Below the pieces are notes generated by a model, which was not told the origin of the DNA, did not search any database, and saw only the letters and a list, made by a program, of their open reading frames with translations. Made by a program: the position numbers and the translations under genes. From Streptomyces sp. DI166 (GTDB lineage Bacteria; Actinomycetota; Actinomycetes; Streptomycetales; Streptomycetaceae): a stretch of DNA of 64,000 nucleotides. The stretch is from positions 62,001-126,000 of the forward strand of contig NZ_FLSP01000007.1 in assembly GCF_900091315.1 (NCBI RefSeq), in the 5' to 3' direction. This document shows positions 1 through 15,308 of this stretch, one piece after another (positions within the stretch are counted from its first letter, which is position 1; each line of letters opens with the position of its first letter).

Positions 1-230
1 TGGCGGCGCAGCGTGCCGTACACCAGCTCGGTCGCCAGGGCCGCGTCCCGCCCGTCGAAGTCGCCCTTCTCCCGTGCCTTGCGCAGCAGCGGCGGCAGGA
101 CGAGGTTGGCGTAGGCGTCCCGCTCGTCCACGGCCCGCAGGGCCTCGAAGGCGAGCATGCGGACAGGGTCCTTCTTAGGCCGCCGGTAGGGCTTGGCGGG
201 CCTGCGGGGCCGACGGGAGGTGTCGCTCAC
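1..230 (-). CDS. rsmB: 16S rRNA cytosine-5 methyltransferase RsmB, N-terminal part (cut by window edge)
   Basis: Only the first 76 codons lie in the window; the rest continues past position 1. RsmB (Sun/Fmu) methylates C967 of 16S rRNA using SAM. The visible part is a basic N-terminal tail (repeated RRP and KPYRRPKK) followed by the NusB-like RNA-binding helical domain, with MLAFEALRAVDERDAYANL at about residues 25-43 and ALATELVYGTLRR near residue 64. The methyltransferase domain is out of view. The GTG start at 230 gives VSDTSRRPRRP. It lies 84 bases downstream of the fmt stop on the same strand, the common fmt-rsmB arrangement in bacteria, so co-transcription is likely. The identification rests on the NusB-like segment and the neighbour. 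Confidence 0.85.
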   Translation of the reverse strand, partial: MSDTSRRPRRPAKPYRRPKKDPVRMLAFEALRAVDERDAYANLVLPPLLRKAREKGDFDGRDAALATELVYGTLRR

Positions 231-314
231 GAAAAAGGTGCTCCGGATTGCTGGATGACGCTGGTCGCGTGTGCGTCCAGCCTACGTCGCACCGGGCGCC
301 CGGTGCGCGGCCGG

Positions 315-1974
<1,660 letters not shown>

Positions 1975-2041
1975 CGCCCCAAGGCCGATCCCCCGCACTC
2001 CTCTCCCGAAGGCGAGTGCGGGGGCACCCCACAAACCCAGG

Positions 2042-2130
2042 TAGCTGCGGGCAGCCGGTGCCGTCCTACCTGCATAGCTGCAGGCAGCCGGTGCCGTCCT
2101 ACGTGCATAGCTGCGGGCAGTCGTGCCGCT
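2042..2130. repeat. 33-base tandem repeat (two copies plus partial third)
   Basis: Copy A is 2042-2074 and copy B 2075-2107. Each is 33 bases beginning TAGCTGC and ending GTCCTAC plus three or four bases and CA; they differ at only two positions. A third partial copy starts at 2108 (TAGCTGCGGGCAG) and then diverges. The repeat lies in the non-coding gap between the stop of the HTH gene and the stop of priA. It resembles short dispersed repeats I remember from streptomycete intergenic regions, but that link is from memory. Confidence 0.8.
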
Positions 2131-2170
2131 GGGGCGGCACGGGTGGGCTGGGGGTCCCCCCTCTGGGGGA
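2123..2170. repeat. Two adjacent perfect hairpins in convergent intergenic region
   Basis: GTGCCGC (2123-2129) and GCGGCAC (2134-2140) form a 7-base-pair stem with a TGGG loop. TCCCCC (2155-2160) and GGGGGA (2165-2170) form a second stem with a CTCT loop. Between them lies a G-rich stretch (GGGTGGGCTGGGGG). The genes on both sides converge here, so the hairpins may terminate both. The composition also matches a dispersed streptomycete intergenic element (from memory). Confidence 0.6.
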
Positions 2171-2227
2171 GGCACCCGCAAGCGCGGGCGAGCGAAACCC
2201 ACGCCCACGGCACCCCCCACGCACCGC

Positions 2228-4384
2228 TCACCCAATATCCGGCGGATCGATCCGCACCCGAACCGCCGCCTCCCCACCGCCCGCCCCCCGAGCCATCCGC
2301 GCCGCCTGCGCAGCCTTCAGCGCCGCGGCCAAAGCCGCCCCCTTCCCCGGCGGCACCCGAATCAGCGCCCGCTCCCACCACTCCCCCGGCGGCGGCGCCC
2401 CCACCCGACGAGGACCGCCGGACGACACCACTGGCACCGGCACCGGCCCCAACACCTCGGCCTCCGCAGGCAGTTCAACAGCCCGCAGGAACTCCCCCAC
2501 CGCAGCGACCGCCCCCGACACCGCCGCCATCCGGGACACCGGCGGAAACCCCAGCTCCGCCCGCTCCGCAAGCTCCCGCACCGCATGCCCCACGGGATCC
2601 CACCGCACCAACGCCTGCACAGGCCGCAGCGTGGGCTCGGCAACGGCCACCACGATCCCCCCGGCCGTCTGCGGCCGCACCAACCCCGCCGCCCCGATCC
2701 ACCGCCGCAGCGCGTCCTCCCCGGCCCGCAGATCGGGCCGCCCGAGCATGGCCCAGCCGTCGAGCAACAGCGCCGCCGCGTAACCCCCCTCGGCCACCGG
2801 CTCGGCCCCGGGCGTGCTCACCACCAGCGCGGGCGCCCCCGGCACCGTGTCCAGCACATGCTCCCGCCCGGACGTCCGCACCGGCACCGCCGGAAACGCC
2901 CGCCCCAGCTCCTCCGCGGTCCGCCGCGCGCCGACGACCTGCGCCCGCAGCCGGTACCCCCCGCACTCGGCACAGTGCCAGGAGCCCTCCTCACGCCCGC
3001 ACCAGCCGCACCGCAACGCCCCGGCCTCCTGCGCCTCCAACGGCCCCGCACAGTGCCGACACCGCGCCGGCGCCCGGCAGTTGGCGCAGGCCAGCCGAGG
3101 TACGTACCCCCGGCGCGGCACCTGCACCAGCACCGGCCCGCTCCGCAGCGCGTCCCTGACGACCTGCCAGGCCAGGGTCGGCAGCCGGGCCGCCCGCGCG
3201 GCCTCGTCCCGCGCGAGATCCTGGTCCCCCACGGTCCGCACCAGCGGCGCGGCCCCCCGCACCCGTTCCCGCGAGGCGACCAACGGCCGGGCCCACCCGG
3301 TCTCCACGAGCTGGGCGGCCTCCACCGTGCAGCTCCAACTGCCCAGCAGGAACGCGCACTTGTCCTGCGCCGCGCGTAGCAGCAGCACCTCACGCGCATG
3401 CGGCTGAGGGGCGTGCAGCTCGCTGTGGCTGTCGTCCCCGTCGTCCCAGATGACGACCAGCCCGAGATTCCGCACGGGCGCGAACATGGCGGCCCGGGTC
3501 CCCACCACGACCCGTACGGACCCGCGCCGCACGGCGAGCCACTCCCGGTAGCGCTTCTCCGGCCCCGCGTCCGCGGTCAGCACCGCGTGCCGCCCGGTCC
3601 CCAGCAGCTCCGTCAGCGCGGCGTCGACCCGGGCGACGGCCCGCCCGTCCGGCACCACGACCAGCGCCCCGCGCCCGCCGGCCAGCGTCGCCGCGACGGC
3701 CCGGGCGATCTCCGCGCTCCACTCCGGGCCCGGCAGCGCGTTCCACACCGCCCTGGGCGCCCCGCCGGACGCGAGCGCCCTCAGGAACGCCTCCCCGTGC
3801 TCGTAGCGCCCCCAGGACCCCGCCCCGGGCGCGGCGGGCGGCGGCAGCGGGTCGGGAGAGGGCCGTTGCTCGGCCTTGGCGCTGCGCGGCGGCACCGCGA
3901 GCTGGAGGACATCAGCGAGGCTTCCCGCGTACCGGTCGGCGACCGCCCGCGCCAGTCCGAGCAGTTCGTCGTCCAGCACCCGCTCCGGGGACACGACCTG
4001 GGCCAGTGCCGCGAGCGGGCCGGAGTAGTCGGACTCCGCGAGCCGTTCGACGAGGAAGCCGTCGATCAGCCCGCCGCCCTCCCGGCGCCCCTCGCGCACC
4101 CGGTGCCGCCCGGCCCCGAACCGCACACGGACGCGCACCCCGGGCTGGGCGTCGGCGTCGAGTTCCTCGGGGACGGCGTAGTCGAAGTACCGGTCGAGGT
4201 GGAGGACGCCCTTGTCCACCAGGACCCGCGCGACGGGCAGCTCGGGGGCGAGTGCCGCCCCGCGCCACGTCCGCGGCTTGGCCCGGGGCCCCTTGGCCTT
4301 GCGCACGCTCTCCCGGATGAACGCGAGCTGCTCCGGCGGCGCCCCCTCGGCCCCACCGCCGTCCCGCCCGTCTTCCCTGCTCAC
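2228..4384 (-). CDS. priA: PriA-like primosomal protein N' with degenerate helicase motifs
   Basis: PriA restarts stalled replication forks by loading the primosome. The 718-residue protein keeps the DNA-binding N-terminus (about 50-130) and the zinc-binding region with paired cysteines (CANCRAPARCRHC and CGWCGREEGSWHCAECGG). The ATPase signature is missing: where the family has GVTGSGKT this protein has WNALPGPEWSAEI (about 214-226), and the DEEH box is replaced by WDDGDD (313-318). Known actinobacterial PriA proteins are similarly degenerate and thought not to unwind DNA. The GTG at 4384 gives VSREDGRDGGG; an in-frame ATG at 4432 would add 16 unconvincing residues. It lies downstream of metK on the same strand, separated by a strong terminator. 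Confidence 0.9.
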   Translation of the reverse strand: MSREDGRDGGGAEGAPPEQLAFIRESVRKAKGPRAKPRTWRGAALAPELPVARVLVDKGVLHLDRYFDYAVPEELDADAQPGVRVRVRFGAGRHRVREGRREGGGLIDGFLVERLAESDYSGPLAALAQVVSPERVLDDELLGLARAVADRYAGSLADVLQLAVPPRSAKAEQRPSPDPLPPPAAPGAGSWGRYEHGEAFLRALASGGAPRAVWNALPGPEWSAEIARAVAATLAGGRGALVVVPDGRAVARVDAALTELLGTGRHAVLTADAGPEKRYREWLAVRRGSVRVVVGTRAAMFAPVRNLGLVVIWDDGDDSHSELHAPQPHAREVLLLRAAQDKCAFLLGSWSCTVEAAQLVETGWARPLVASRERVRGAAPLVRTVGDQDLARDEAARAARLPTLAWQVVRDALRSGPVLVQVPRRGYVPRLACANCRAPARCRHCAGPLEAQEAGALRCGWCGREEGSWHCAECGGYRLRAQVVGARRTAEELGRAFPAVPVRTSGREHVLDTVPGAPALVVSTPGAEPVAEGGYAAALLLDGWAMLGRPDLRAGEDALRRWIGAAGLVRPQTAGGIVVAVAEPTLRPVQALVRWDPVGHAVRELAERAELGFPPVSRMAAVSGAVAAVGEFLRAVELPAEAEVLGPVPVPVVSSGGPRRVGAPPPGEWWERALIRVPPGKGAALAAALKAAQAARMARGAGGGEAAVRVRIDPPDIG

Positions 4385-4433
4385 CCTTGCATTCTTACCA
4401 AACCCCACTGACAGCCGAAGCCGCCCGGACATG

Positions 4434-4475
4434 CGACGAGGCCCGGCGTCCCCACCGGGACACCGGGCCTCGTCG
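4434..4475 (-). terminator. Intrinsic terminator-like stem-loop after metK
   Basis: A 13-base-pair perfect stem: CGACGAGGCCCGG (4434-4446) against CCGGGCCTCGTCG (4463-4475), with a 16-base loop. It lies 38 bases beyond the metK stop and just ahead of priA. There is no T-run, as is usual for high-GC actinobacterial terminators. Confidence 0.75.
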
Positions 4476-4489
4476 GTCGATCAGAGGCG

Positions 4490-4512
4490 CGCGGCCTTAC
4501 AAACCCGCGGCC

Positions 4513-4530
<18 letters not shown>
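4490..4530. repeat. 16-base tandem duplication spanning the metK stop codon
   Basis: On the minus strand the unit AAGGCCGCGGGTCTGT (plus coordinates 4515-4530) is repeated with one change at 4499-4514, and a partial third copy (AAGGCCGCG) ends at 4490. The metK stop codon (TAA) falls at the junction of the first and second units. It looks like a replication-slippage duplication with no effect on the protein. Confidence 0.8.
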
Positions 4531-5721
<1,191 letters not shown>

Positions 5722-5960
5722 AACGCTCCCTGGGGTTGCAGCGGCTGCTGGCTGATCATTGGCGGACGGGACGGGGGCTGCGCCCGGCGTCGTCCGAGAA
5801 CAGTTTATCGGTCGCGCTCGGCCACGGGCCCACCTGTCTCGCCTCTCGGGAGCGCTGTGACCTGCGGCACGGGCATTCTGCCCAATCCCTCACGGCCTTG
5901 GCCAGGGGCGCCACGCCCCAATGTGCGGGGTTTCGGAGCGGGGTGCGCCGAATGCGACAT

Positions 5961-7163
5961 TCAGCTCAGCCGTCCGGCCACCAGATCCCACACGATTTCG
6001 GCCAGGGCCTCCTTGGGGCCGTGCGGCACGGGTGTCTCACTGCCGTCGGCGCCCAGCACCACGGCCTCGTTCTCCTCGGCGCCGAACGTCTTGCGCTCGC
6101 CCACCTCGTTCACCACCAGCAGGTCGCACCCCTTGCGGGCGAGCTTGGCACGGCCGTTGGCCAGCACATCGTCCGTCTCTGCCGCGAAGCCGACGACGAC
6201 CTGGCCGGGGCGGGCCCGGTCGGCGGAGATCTCCGCGAGGATGTCCGGATTCCGCACCAGGACGATCGGCTCGGGGTCCTGGCCGTCCTTCTTCTTGATC
6301 TTCCCGGCCGCGTAGGCCGCCGGGCGGAAGTCGGCGACCGCGGCGGCCATGACCACCGCGTCGGCGTCGGCGGCGGCCTTGAGCACCGCCTCCCGCAGCT
6401 GCACGGCCGTGCCCACCTGGACGACGTCCACGCCCGCCGGGTCGGGCAGCAGGGTGTTGGCGGCGATCAGCGTGACCCGGGCGCCGCGGGCGGCGGCGGT
6501 GCGGGCGAGGGCGTAGCCCTGCTTGCCGGAGGAGCGGTTGCCGAGGAAGCGGACCGGGTCGAGCGGCTCGCGGGTGCCGCCGGCGCTGACGACCACGTGC
6601 CGTCCGGTGAGGTCGGGCTCGGTGACACCGCGGGCCAGGACACGGCGGCAGACCTCGAAGATCTCCGCGGGGTCGGGCAGCCGGCCCTTGCCGGTGTCGA
6701 CGCCGGTGAGGCGGCCGACGGCGGGTTCGACGACCACGGCGCCGCGGCGGCGCAGCGTCGCCACGTTCTCCTGGGTGGCCGGGTGCTCCCACATCTCGGT
6801 GTGCATGGCGGGGGCGAAGACGACCGGGCAGCGGGCGGTGAGCAGGGTGTTGGTCAGCAGGTCGTCGGCGAGGCCGTGGGCCGCCTTGGCGAGCATGTCG
6901 GCGGTGGCCGGGGCGACCACGACGAGGTCGGCGTGCTGGCCGATGCGCACGTGCGGCACCTCGTGGACGGAGTCCCACACCTCGGTGGAGACGGGGTTGC
7001 CGGACAGGGCCGACCAGGTGGCGGCGCCGACGAAGTGCAGCGCGGAGTCGGTGGGCACCACGCGGACGTCGTGGCCCGACTCGGTCAGCCGGCGCAGCAG
7101 CTCGCACGCCTTGTAGGCGGCGATGCCACCGCTGACCCCCAGAACGACCCTCGGCTTGTCCAC
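5961..7163 (-). CDS. coaBC: Bifunctional phosphopantothenoylcysteine decarboxylase / phosphopantothenate-cysteine ligase
   Basis: Catalyses two steps of coenzyme A synthesis: joining cysteine to phosphopantothenate (CoaB) and FMN-dependent decarboxylation (CoaC). 400 residues from the GTG at 7163. The flavoprotein half starts GVSGGIAAYKACELLRRL (about 9-26), with the catalytic histidine H71 in EVPHVRIG and APAMHTEMW (117-125). The ligase half begins near residue 190 (SAGGTREPLDPVRFLGNRSS) and includes AAVADFRP and a KIKKK stretch. The start was chosen over the ATG at 7193 because GGGGAGAGACC precedes the GTG. rpoZ and gmk lie just upstream on the same strand, a common actinobacterial order. 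Confidence 0.96.
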   Translation of the reverse strand: MDKPRVVLGVSGGIAAYKACELLRRLTESGHDVRVVPTDSALHFVGAATWSALSGNPVSTEVWDSVHEVPHVRIGQHADLVVVAPATADMLAKAAHGLADDLLTNTLLTARCPVVFAPAMHTEMWEHPATQENVATLRRRGAVVVEPAVGRLTGVDTGKGRLPDPAEIFEVCRRVLARGVTEPDLTGRHVVVSAGGTREPLDPVRFLGNRSSGKQGYALARTAAARGARVTLIAANTLLPDPAGVDVVQVGTAVQLREAVLKAAADADAVVMAAAVADFRPAAYAAGKIKKKDGQDPEPIVLVRNPDILAEISADRARPGQVVVGFAAETDDVLANGRAKLARKGCDLLVVNEVGERKTFGAEENEAVVLGADGSETPVPHGPKEALAEIVWDLVAGRLS

Positions 7164-7212
7164 GGTCTCTCCCCTGCTCGGCGCGGCTCGCATTACCTAC
7201 CCCCATGACACA

Positions 7213-7247
7213 CCACAGGCCCGGCAGTCGTGCTGCCGGGCCTGTGG
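7213..7247 (-). terminator. Strong stem-loop terminator after rpoZ
   Basis: A 15-base-pair perfect stem, CCACAGGCCCGGCAG (7213-7227) against CTGCCGGGCCTGTGG (7233-7247), with a 5-base loop. It sits 26 bases after the rpoZ stop and 50 bases before the coaBC start, so coaBC probably needs its own promoter or depends on read-through. Confidence 0.8.
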
Positions 7248-7272
7248 ATAAGACTGCTGCAAGCAGGAAATA

Positions 7273-7545
7273 TTACTGCGCCGGGCCCTCGACGGCCTCG
7301 GACGTCAGCAGCCCCGCGTTGATCTCGCGCAGCGCGATCGAGAGCGGCTTCTCGTGGACGTGCGTGTCGACGAGCGGACCGACGTACTCCAGGAGGCCCT
7401 CGCCGAGCTGCGAGTAGTACGCGTTGATCTGACGCGCGCGCTTGGCCGCGTAGATCACGAGGCTGTACTTCGAGTCCGTGGCCTCAAGAAGCTCGTCGAT
7501 CGGCGGGTTGATGATGCCCTCGGGCGCGGAGATGGAAGAGGACAC
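7273..7545 (-). CDS. rpoZ: RNA polymerase omega subunit
   Basis: Omega helps assemble and stabilise RNA polymerase by holding the beta-prime subunit. In Streptomyces its loss affects growth and differentiation (known). 90 residues, the normal actinobacterial size. The diagnostic core is [20 protein letters not shown] followed by [12 protein letters not shown] (residues about 14-44). The start codon is GTG ([10 protein letters not shown]). It lies 50 bases downstream of gmk on the same strand, the standard gmk-rpoZ pairing, and is followed by a strong terminator. Confidence 0.97.
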   Translation of the reverse strand: MSSSISAPEGIINPPIDELLEATDSKYSLVIYAAKRARQINAYYSQLGEGLLEYVGPLVDTHVHEKPLSIALREINAGLLTSEAVEGPAQ

Positions 7546-7595
7546 GCTCTACCTTCCGATGGATGGGAAAGATTCAGTCAGGCGATCGGAGACGA

Positions 7596-8153
7596 TCACA
7601 CAACGTCCATCAAGGCTAGCAGCTCGCGCGCCACGTCCTCGACGGAGGTGTTGACCAGGGTCTCGTCGAACTCCGGCTCGGCGGCCAGCTCGATCTTGGC
7701 CGCCGCGAGGCGGCGCTCGATGACCTCGGGGGGTTCGGTGCCCCGGCCGGTGAGTCTGCGCACCAGCTCCTCCCAGGAGGGAGGGGCCAGGAACACCAGA
7801 TGGGCGTCCGCCATCGACTCGCGGACCTGCCGTGCGCCCTGGAGATCGATCTCCAGCAGCACGGGCTCGCCCTTCTCCAGGCGCTCCATCACGGCCGCGC
7901 GCGGCGTGCCGTAGCGGTTCCCGGCGAATTCGGCCCATTCCAGCAGCTCGCCGTTGGCGATCAGCTTGTCCATCTCGTCGTCGGTGACGAAGAAGTAGTG
8001 GACTCCGTGCTGCTCGCCGGGGCGGGGCTTGCGGGTCGTCGCCGACACCGAGAGCCAGACCTCGGGGTGTTCCTTGCGCATATGGGCGACGACCGTGCTC
8101 TTGCCGACCCCTGAGGGGCCGGAGAGCACGGTCAGCCGCGGACGTTCACTCAT
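7596..8153 (-). CDS. gmk: Guanylate kinase
   Basis: Phosphorylates GMP to GDP with ATP, feeding GTP, dGTP and (p)ppGpp pools. 185 residues. The P-loop [10 protein letters not shown] is at 11-20. The GMP-binding lid follows in [21 protein letters not shown] (about 36-56), and [13 protein letters not shown] is the late conserved strand. The ATG at 8153 opens [10 protein letters not shown]. It sits between the sIHF gene (60 bases upstream) and rpoZ, as in other actinobacteria. Confidence 0.97.
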   Translation of the reverse strand: MSERPRLTVLSGPSGVGKSTVVAHMRKEHPEVWLSVSATTRKPRPGEQHGVHYFFVTDDEMDKLIANGELLEWAEFAGNRYGTPRAAVMERLEKGEPVLLEIDLQGARQVRESMADAHLVFLAPPSWEELVRRLTGRGTEPPEVIERRLAAAKIELAAEPEFDETLVNTSVEDVARELLALMDVV

Positions 8154-8213
8154 GCAGCGATTATTCCAGCAATCCCGGGGTGCCCGGGACTCCCTTCCCG
8201 CCTAAGTGCGGGT

Positions 8214-8537
8214 TCAGGAACCAGTGCTGCCGAACTCACGCTCCAGGGAAGCGATCTGGTTGGAGCCGAGGCCACGTACCCGGCGGCTCTCGGAGATGCC
8301 GAGTCGCTCCATGATCTGCTTGGCGCGGACCTTGCCCACGCCCGGCAGGGACTCAAGGAGGGCGGAGACCTTCATCTTGCCGATGACGTCGTTCTCCTGG
8401 CCCTGCTTGATGACCTCGTGCAGGGAGGCGCCGGAGTGCTTGAGTCGATTCTTGACCTCGGCCCGCTCCCGGCGAGCCGCGGCGGCCTTTTCGAGCGCGG
8501 CTGCGCGCTGTTCAGGGGTAAGGGGCGGAAGAGCCAC
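8214..8537 (-). CDS. sihF: Actinobacterial integration host factor sIHF (nucleoid protein)
   Basis: sIHF is the actinobacteria-specific DNA-bending protein, unrelated to proteobacterial IHF, that shapes the nucleoid and influences sporulation and antibiotic production in Streptomyces (known). The product has 107 residues from the GTG at 8537 (VALPPLTPEQRAAAL), the same length as the well-studied family member. A long basic N-terminal helix (about 8-34) leads to a compact DNA-binding fold with the helix-hairpin-helix-like stretch LLESLPGVGKVRAKQIM (60-76) and RVRGLGSNQIASLEREFG (86-103). It lies just upstream of gmk. The 310-base region upstream is rich in inverted repeats. Confidence 0.95.
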   Translation of the reverse strand: MALPPLTPEQRAAALEKAAAARRERAEVKNRLKHSGASLHEVIKQGQENDVIGKMKVSALLESLPGVGKVRAKQIMERLGISESRRVRGLGSNQIASLEREFGSTGS

Positions 8538-8847
8538 GCCTACGTCACCTCGGATGTTGAACTGTCGGATACGGACCGGTGAGGAACCTAGTCGCCCCAC
8601 ACCTGGGGAGCCACGAGCAACACGCTTGCCCGTTCTCTGCTCGGAGACTAGCGGGCAAGTGGGCCAGAGTCAGCGAGAACAGCGGAAAAGTCCTGGTCAG
8701 CCTCAGCCAGGACGGACTTTTCGGACATATTGCCCTGGATTTGAGGATGTATTCAGGCTCAAGTCGCCTCGGAGCCGCCCTCCGAGGAGTCGAACAAGCG
8801 TCTAAATACGTCCGTCCTGTCGGCCCGTTCCGACCTGCGGCGACGGC
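8538..8847. other. 310-base non-coding region between pyrF and sihF with inverted repeats
   Basis: No convincing ORF. It contains the pyrF terminator (8686-8713) and a second inverted repeat, CTTGCCCG (8625-8632) against CGGGCAAG (8652-8659), with a 19-base loop containing a further TCTC/GAGA pairing. The second repeat lies roughly 90-120 bases before the sIHF start and may be part of its leader or promoter. No promoter hexamers were assigned. Confidence 0.6.
8686..8713 (-). terminator. Intrinsic terminator after pyrF
   Basis: On the minus strand GTCCTGG (plus 8713-8707) pairs with CCAGGAC (plus 8696-8690) around a 10-base loop and is followed directly by TTTT (plus 8689-8686), a classic intrinsic terminator. 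It ends the pyr transcript about 135 bases past the pyrF stop. A TTTT on the other side (8718-8721) also allows weak function on the plus strand. Confidence 0.7.
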
Positions 8848-9686
8848 TCAGGCGGCCGCCACGGCGGCCCGGACCTCCTCCGCGAACCGCTCCGCCGCCG
8901 ACCGCAGCGCGGCCACGTCCGGACCGTGCCGCAGCACTCCCCGGCTGACATTCGGGACCACATTGCGCACCGCCGACCCGAACACCCGCGGCAGATCCGC
9001 GGCCGTCGCCCCCTGGGCGCCGATGCCGGGAGCCAGGAGCGGGCCGTTGATGTTCAGGTCGTAGGTGGACAGGTCCCCGAGCGTGGCGCCGACCACCGCG
9101 CCGAAGGACCCCAGCGGCTCCTCCCCCGCGTTCTCCGCGGCCAGGTGCGCCAGCACGGTCGCGCCCACGGTGCGCCCGTCGGTCCGTACCGCGTGCTGCA
9201 CCTCGCCGCCCTCCGGGTTCGAGGTCAGCGCCAGTACGAAGAGCCCGGCGCCGCTCTCCCGGGCCATCGCCACGGCCGGCGACAGGGAGCCGTAGCCGAG
9301 GTACGGGGAGACGGTCAGGGCATCCGAGAAGAGCGGGGAGTCCTTGCGCAGGAAGGCCTCGGCGTACGCGGCCATGGTCGAGCCGATGTCGCCGCGCTTG
9401 GCGTCCATCACGACCAGTGCCCCGGCCGCGCGGGCCTCCTCCACGGACTTCTCCAGCACGGCCATCCCGCGCGAGCCGAAGCGCTCGAAGAACGCGCTCT
9501 GCGGCTTCAGCACGGCCACCCGGTCCGCCATCGCCTCCACCACGGTGCGGCTGAACCGCTCCAGACCGGCGATGTCGTCGTTCAGGCCCCACTCCTGCAG
9601 GAGGGAGGCGTGCGGGTCGATGCCGACACACAGCGGCCCGCGCTCGTCCATGGCACTGCGCAGCCGGGCACCGAAGGGTTCCAGAG

Positions 9687-9690
<4 letters not shown>
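8848..9690 (-). CDS. pyrF: Orotidine 5'-phosphate decarboxylase
   Basis: Last step of UMP synthesis: OMP to UMP plus CO2. 280 residues, the longer actinobacterial form. The catalytic motif [10 protein letters not shown] (96-105) carries the Asp/Lys/Asp network, and [16 protein letters not shown] (21-36) is the conserved entry strand. Late in the protein [11 protein letters not shown] forms the phosphate-binding region. The ATG at 9690 overlaps the pyrD stop by four bases, so translation is probably coupled. It is the last gene of the pyr cluster and is followed by a T-tailed terminator. Confidence 0.97.
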
Positions 9691-10796
<1,106 letters not shown>

Positions 10797-10827
10797 GGTC
10801 CTCACCGGGAAGTGGTGTCCTCACCAA

Positions 10828-10857
10828 GAGGGGGACACCGTTTCCGGTGTCCCCCTC
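10828..10857 (-). terminator. Stem-loop between carB and pyrD
   Basis: A 13-base-pair perfect stem, GAGGGGGACACCG (10828-10840) against CGGTGTCCCCCTC (10845-10857), with a TTTC loop. It starts 7 bases after the carB stop and lies within the pyr cluster. It may reduce expression of pyrD-pyrF or protect the carB mRNA end. Full termination seems unlikely unless pyrD has its own promoter, and none is obvious in the short gap. Confidence 0.6.
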
Positions 10858-10864
10858 AGGGCTG

Positions 10865-14165
<3,301 letters not shown>

Positions 14166-14173
<8 letters not shown>

Positions 14174-15308
14174 GCTGGCCCTCCATCAGGGATACGAAGC
14201 GGTCGAACAGGTAGGCGGCGTCGTGCGGGCCCGCTGCCGCTTCGGGGTGGTACTGGACGCTGAAAGCCGGGCGGTCGAGGAGCTGGAGGCCCTCCACCAC
14301 GTTGTCGTTCAGGCAGACGTGGGAGACCTCGGCGCGGCCGTAGGGGGTCTCGGAGACCTGGTCGAGCGGGGCGTCGACGGCGAAGCCGTGGTTGTGCGCG
14401 GTGACCTCGACCTTGCCGGTCGTCCGGTCCTGCACGGGCTGGTTGATGCCGCGGTGGCCGTACTTCAGCTTGTAGGTGCCGAAGCCGAGGGCGCGGCCGA
14501 GGATCTGGTTGCCGAAGCAGATACCGAAGAGCGGGGTGCCGCGCTCCAGTACGGCCTGCATCACGGAGACCGGGTGGTCGGCGGTGGCCGGGTCGCCGGG
14601 GCCGTTGGAGAAGAACACGCCGTCCGGGTTGACGGCGTAGACGTCGTCGACAGTGGCCGTGGCGGGCAGCACGTGGACCTCGATGCCGCGCTCGGCCATC
14701 CGGTGCGGGGTCATGCCCTTGATGCCGAGGTCGACGGCGGCGACGGTGAACTTCTTCTCGCCGATCGCGGGGACGACGTAGGTCTCCTTGGTGGCGACCT
14801 CGGCGGAGAGGTCGGCGCCCTTCATCTCGGGGGCCTGGCGGACCTCGGCGAGCATGGTGCCCTCGTCGGGCAGGGCGTTGCCGGAGAAGATGCCGACGCG
14901 CATGGCGCCGCGCTCGCGCAGGTGGCGGGTGAGGGCACGGGTGTCGATACCGGAGATGCCGACGACGCCCTGGTGGCGCAGCTCCTCGTCCAGGGAGCGG
15001 CGCGAGCGCCAGTTGGAGGGCACGCGCGCGGGGTCGCGCACGACATAGCCCGCGACCCAGATCCGCTTGCTCTCGGGGTCCTCGTCGTTGACTCCGGTGT
15101 TGCCGACGTGCGGCGCGGTCATCACGACGACCTGGCGGTGGTAGGAGGGGTCCGTCAGGGTCTCCTGGTAGCCGGTCATACCGGTGGAGAACACGGCCTC
15201 GCCGAAGGTCACCCCCACGGCCCCGTAGGCACGGCCGCGGAAGATGCGGCCGTCCTCCAGGACGAGGACGGCGGGAACCCTCGTGGCTCCCCGGGTGGAG
15301 GTCGTCAT
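14166..15308 (-). CDS. carA: Carbamoyl-phosphate synthase small (glutaminase) subunit
   Basis: Hydrolyses glutamine and channels ammonia to CarB. 380 residues from the ATG at 15308 ([20 protein letters not shown]). The class I amidotransferase triad is intact: C264 in [13 protein letters not shown]354 and E356 in [11 protein letters not shown]. The N-terminal CPSase domain has [20 protein letters not shown] (36-55). The start codon overlaps the stop of the preceding membrane-protein gene (ATGA), and the stop overlaps carB, so this part of the pyr cluster is tightly coupled. Confidence 0.97.

Noticed and set aside
5722..5960. Possible SAM riboswitch upstream of metK
   Set aside because: I saw no pattern of conserved SAM-binding core elements in the 239-base gap. 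A covariance search would settle it.
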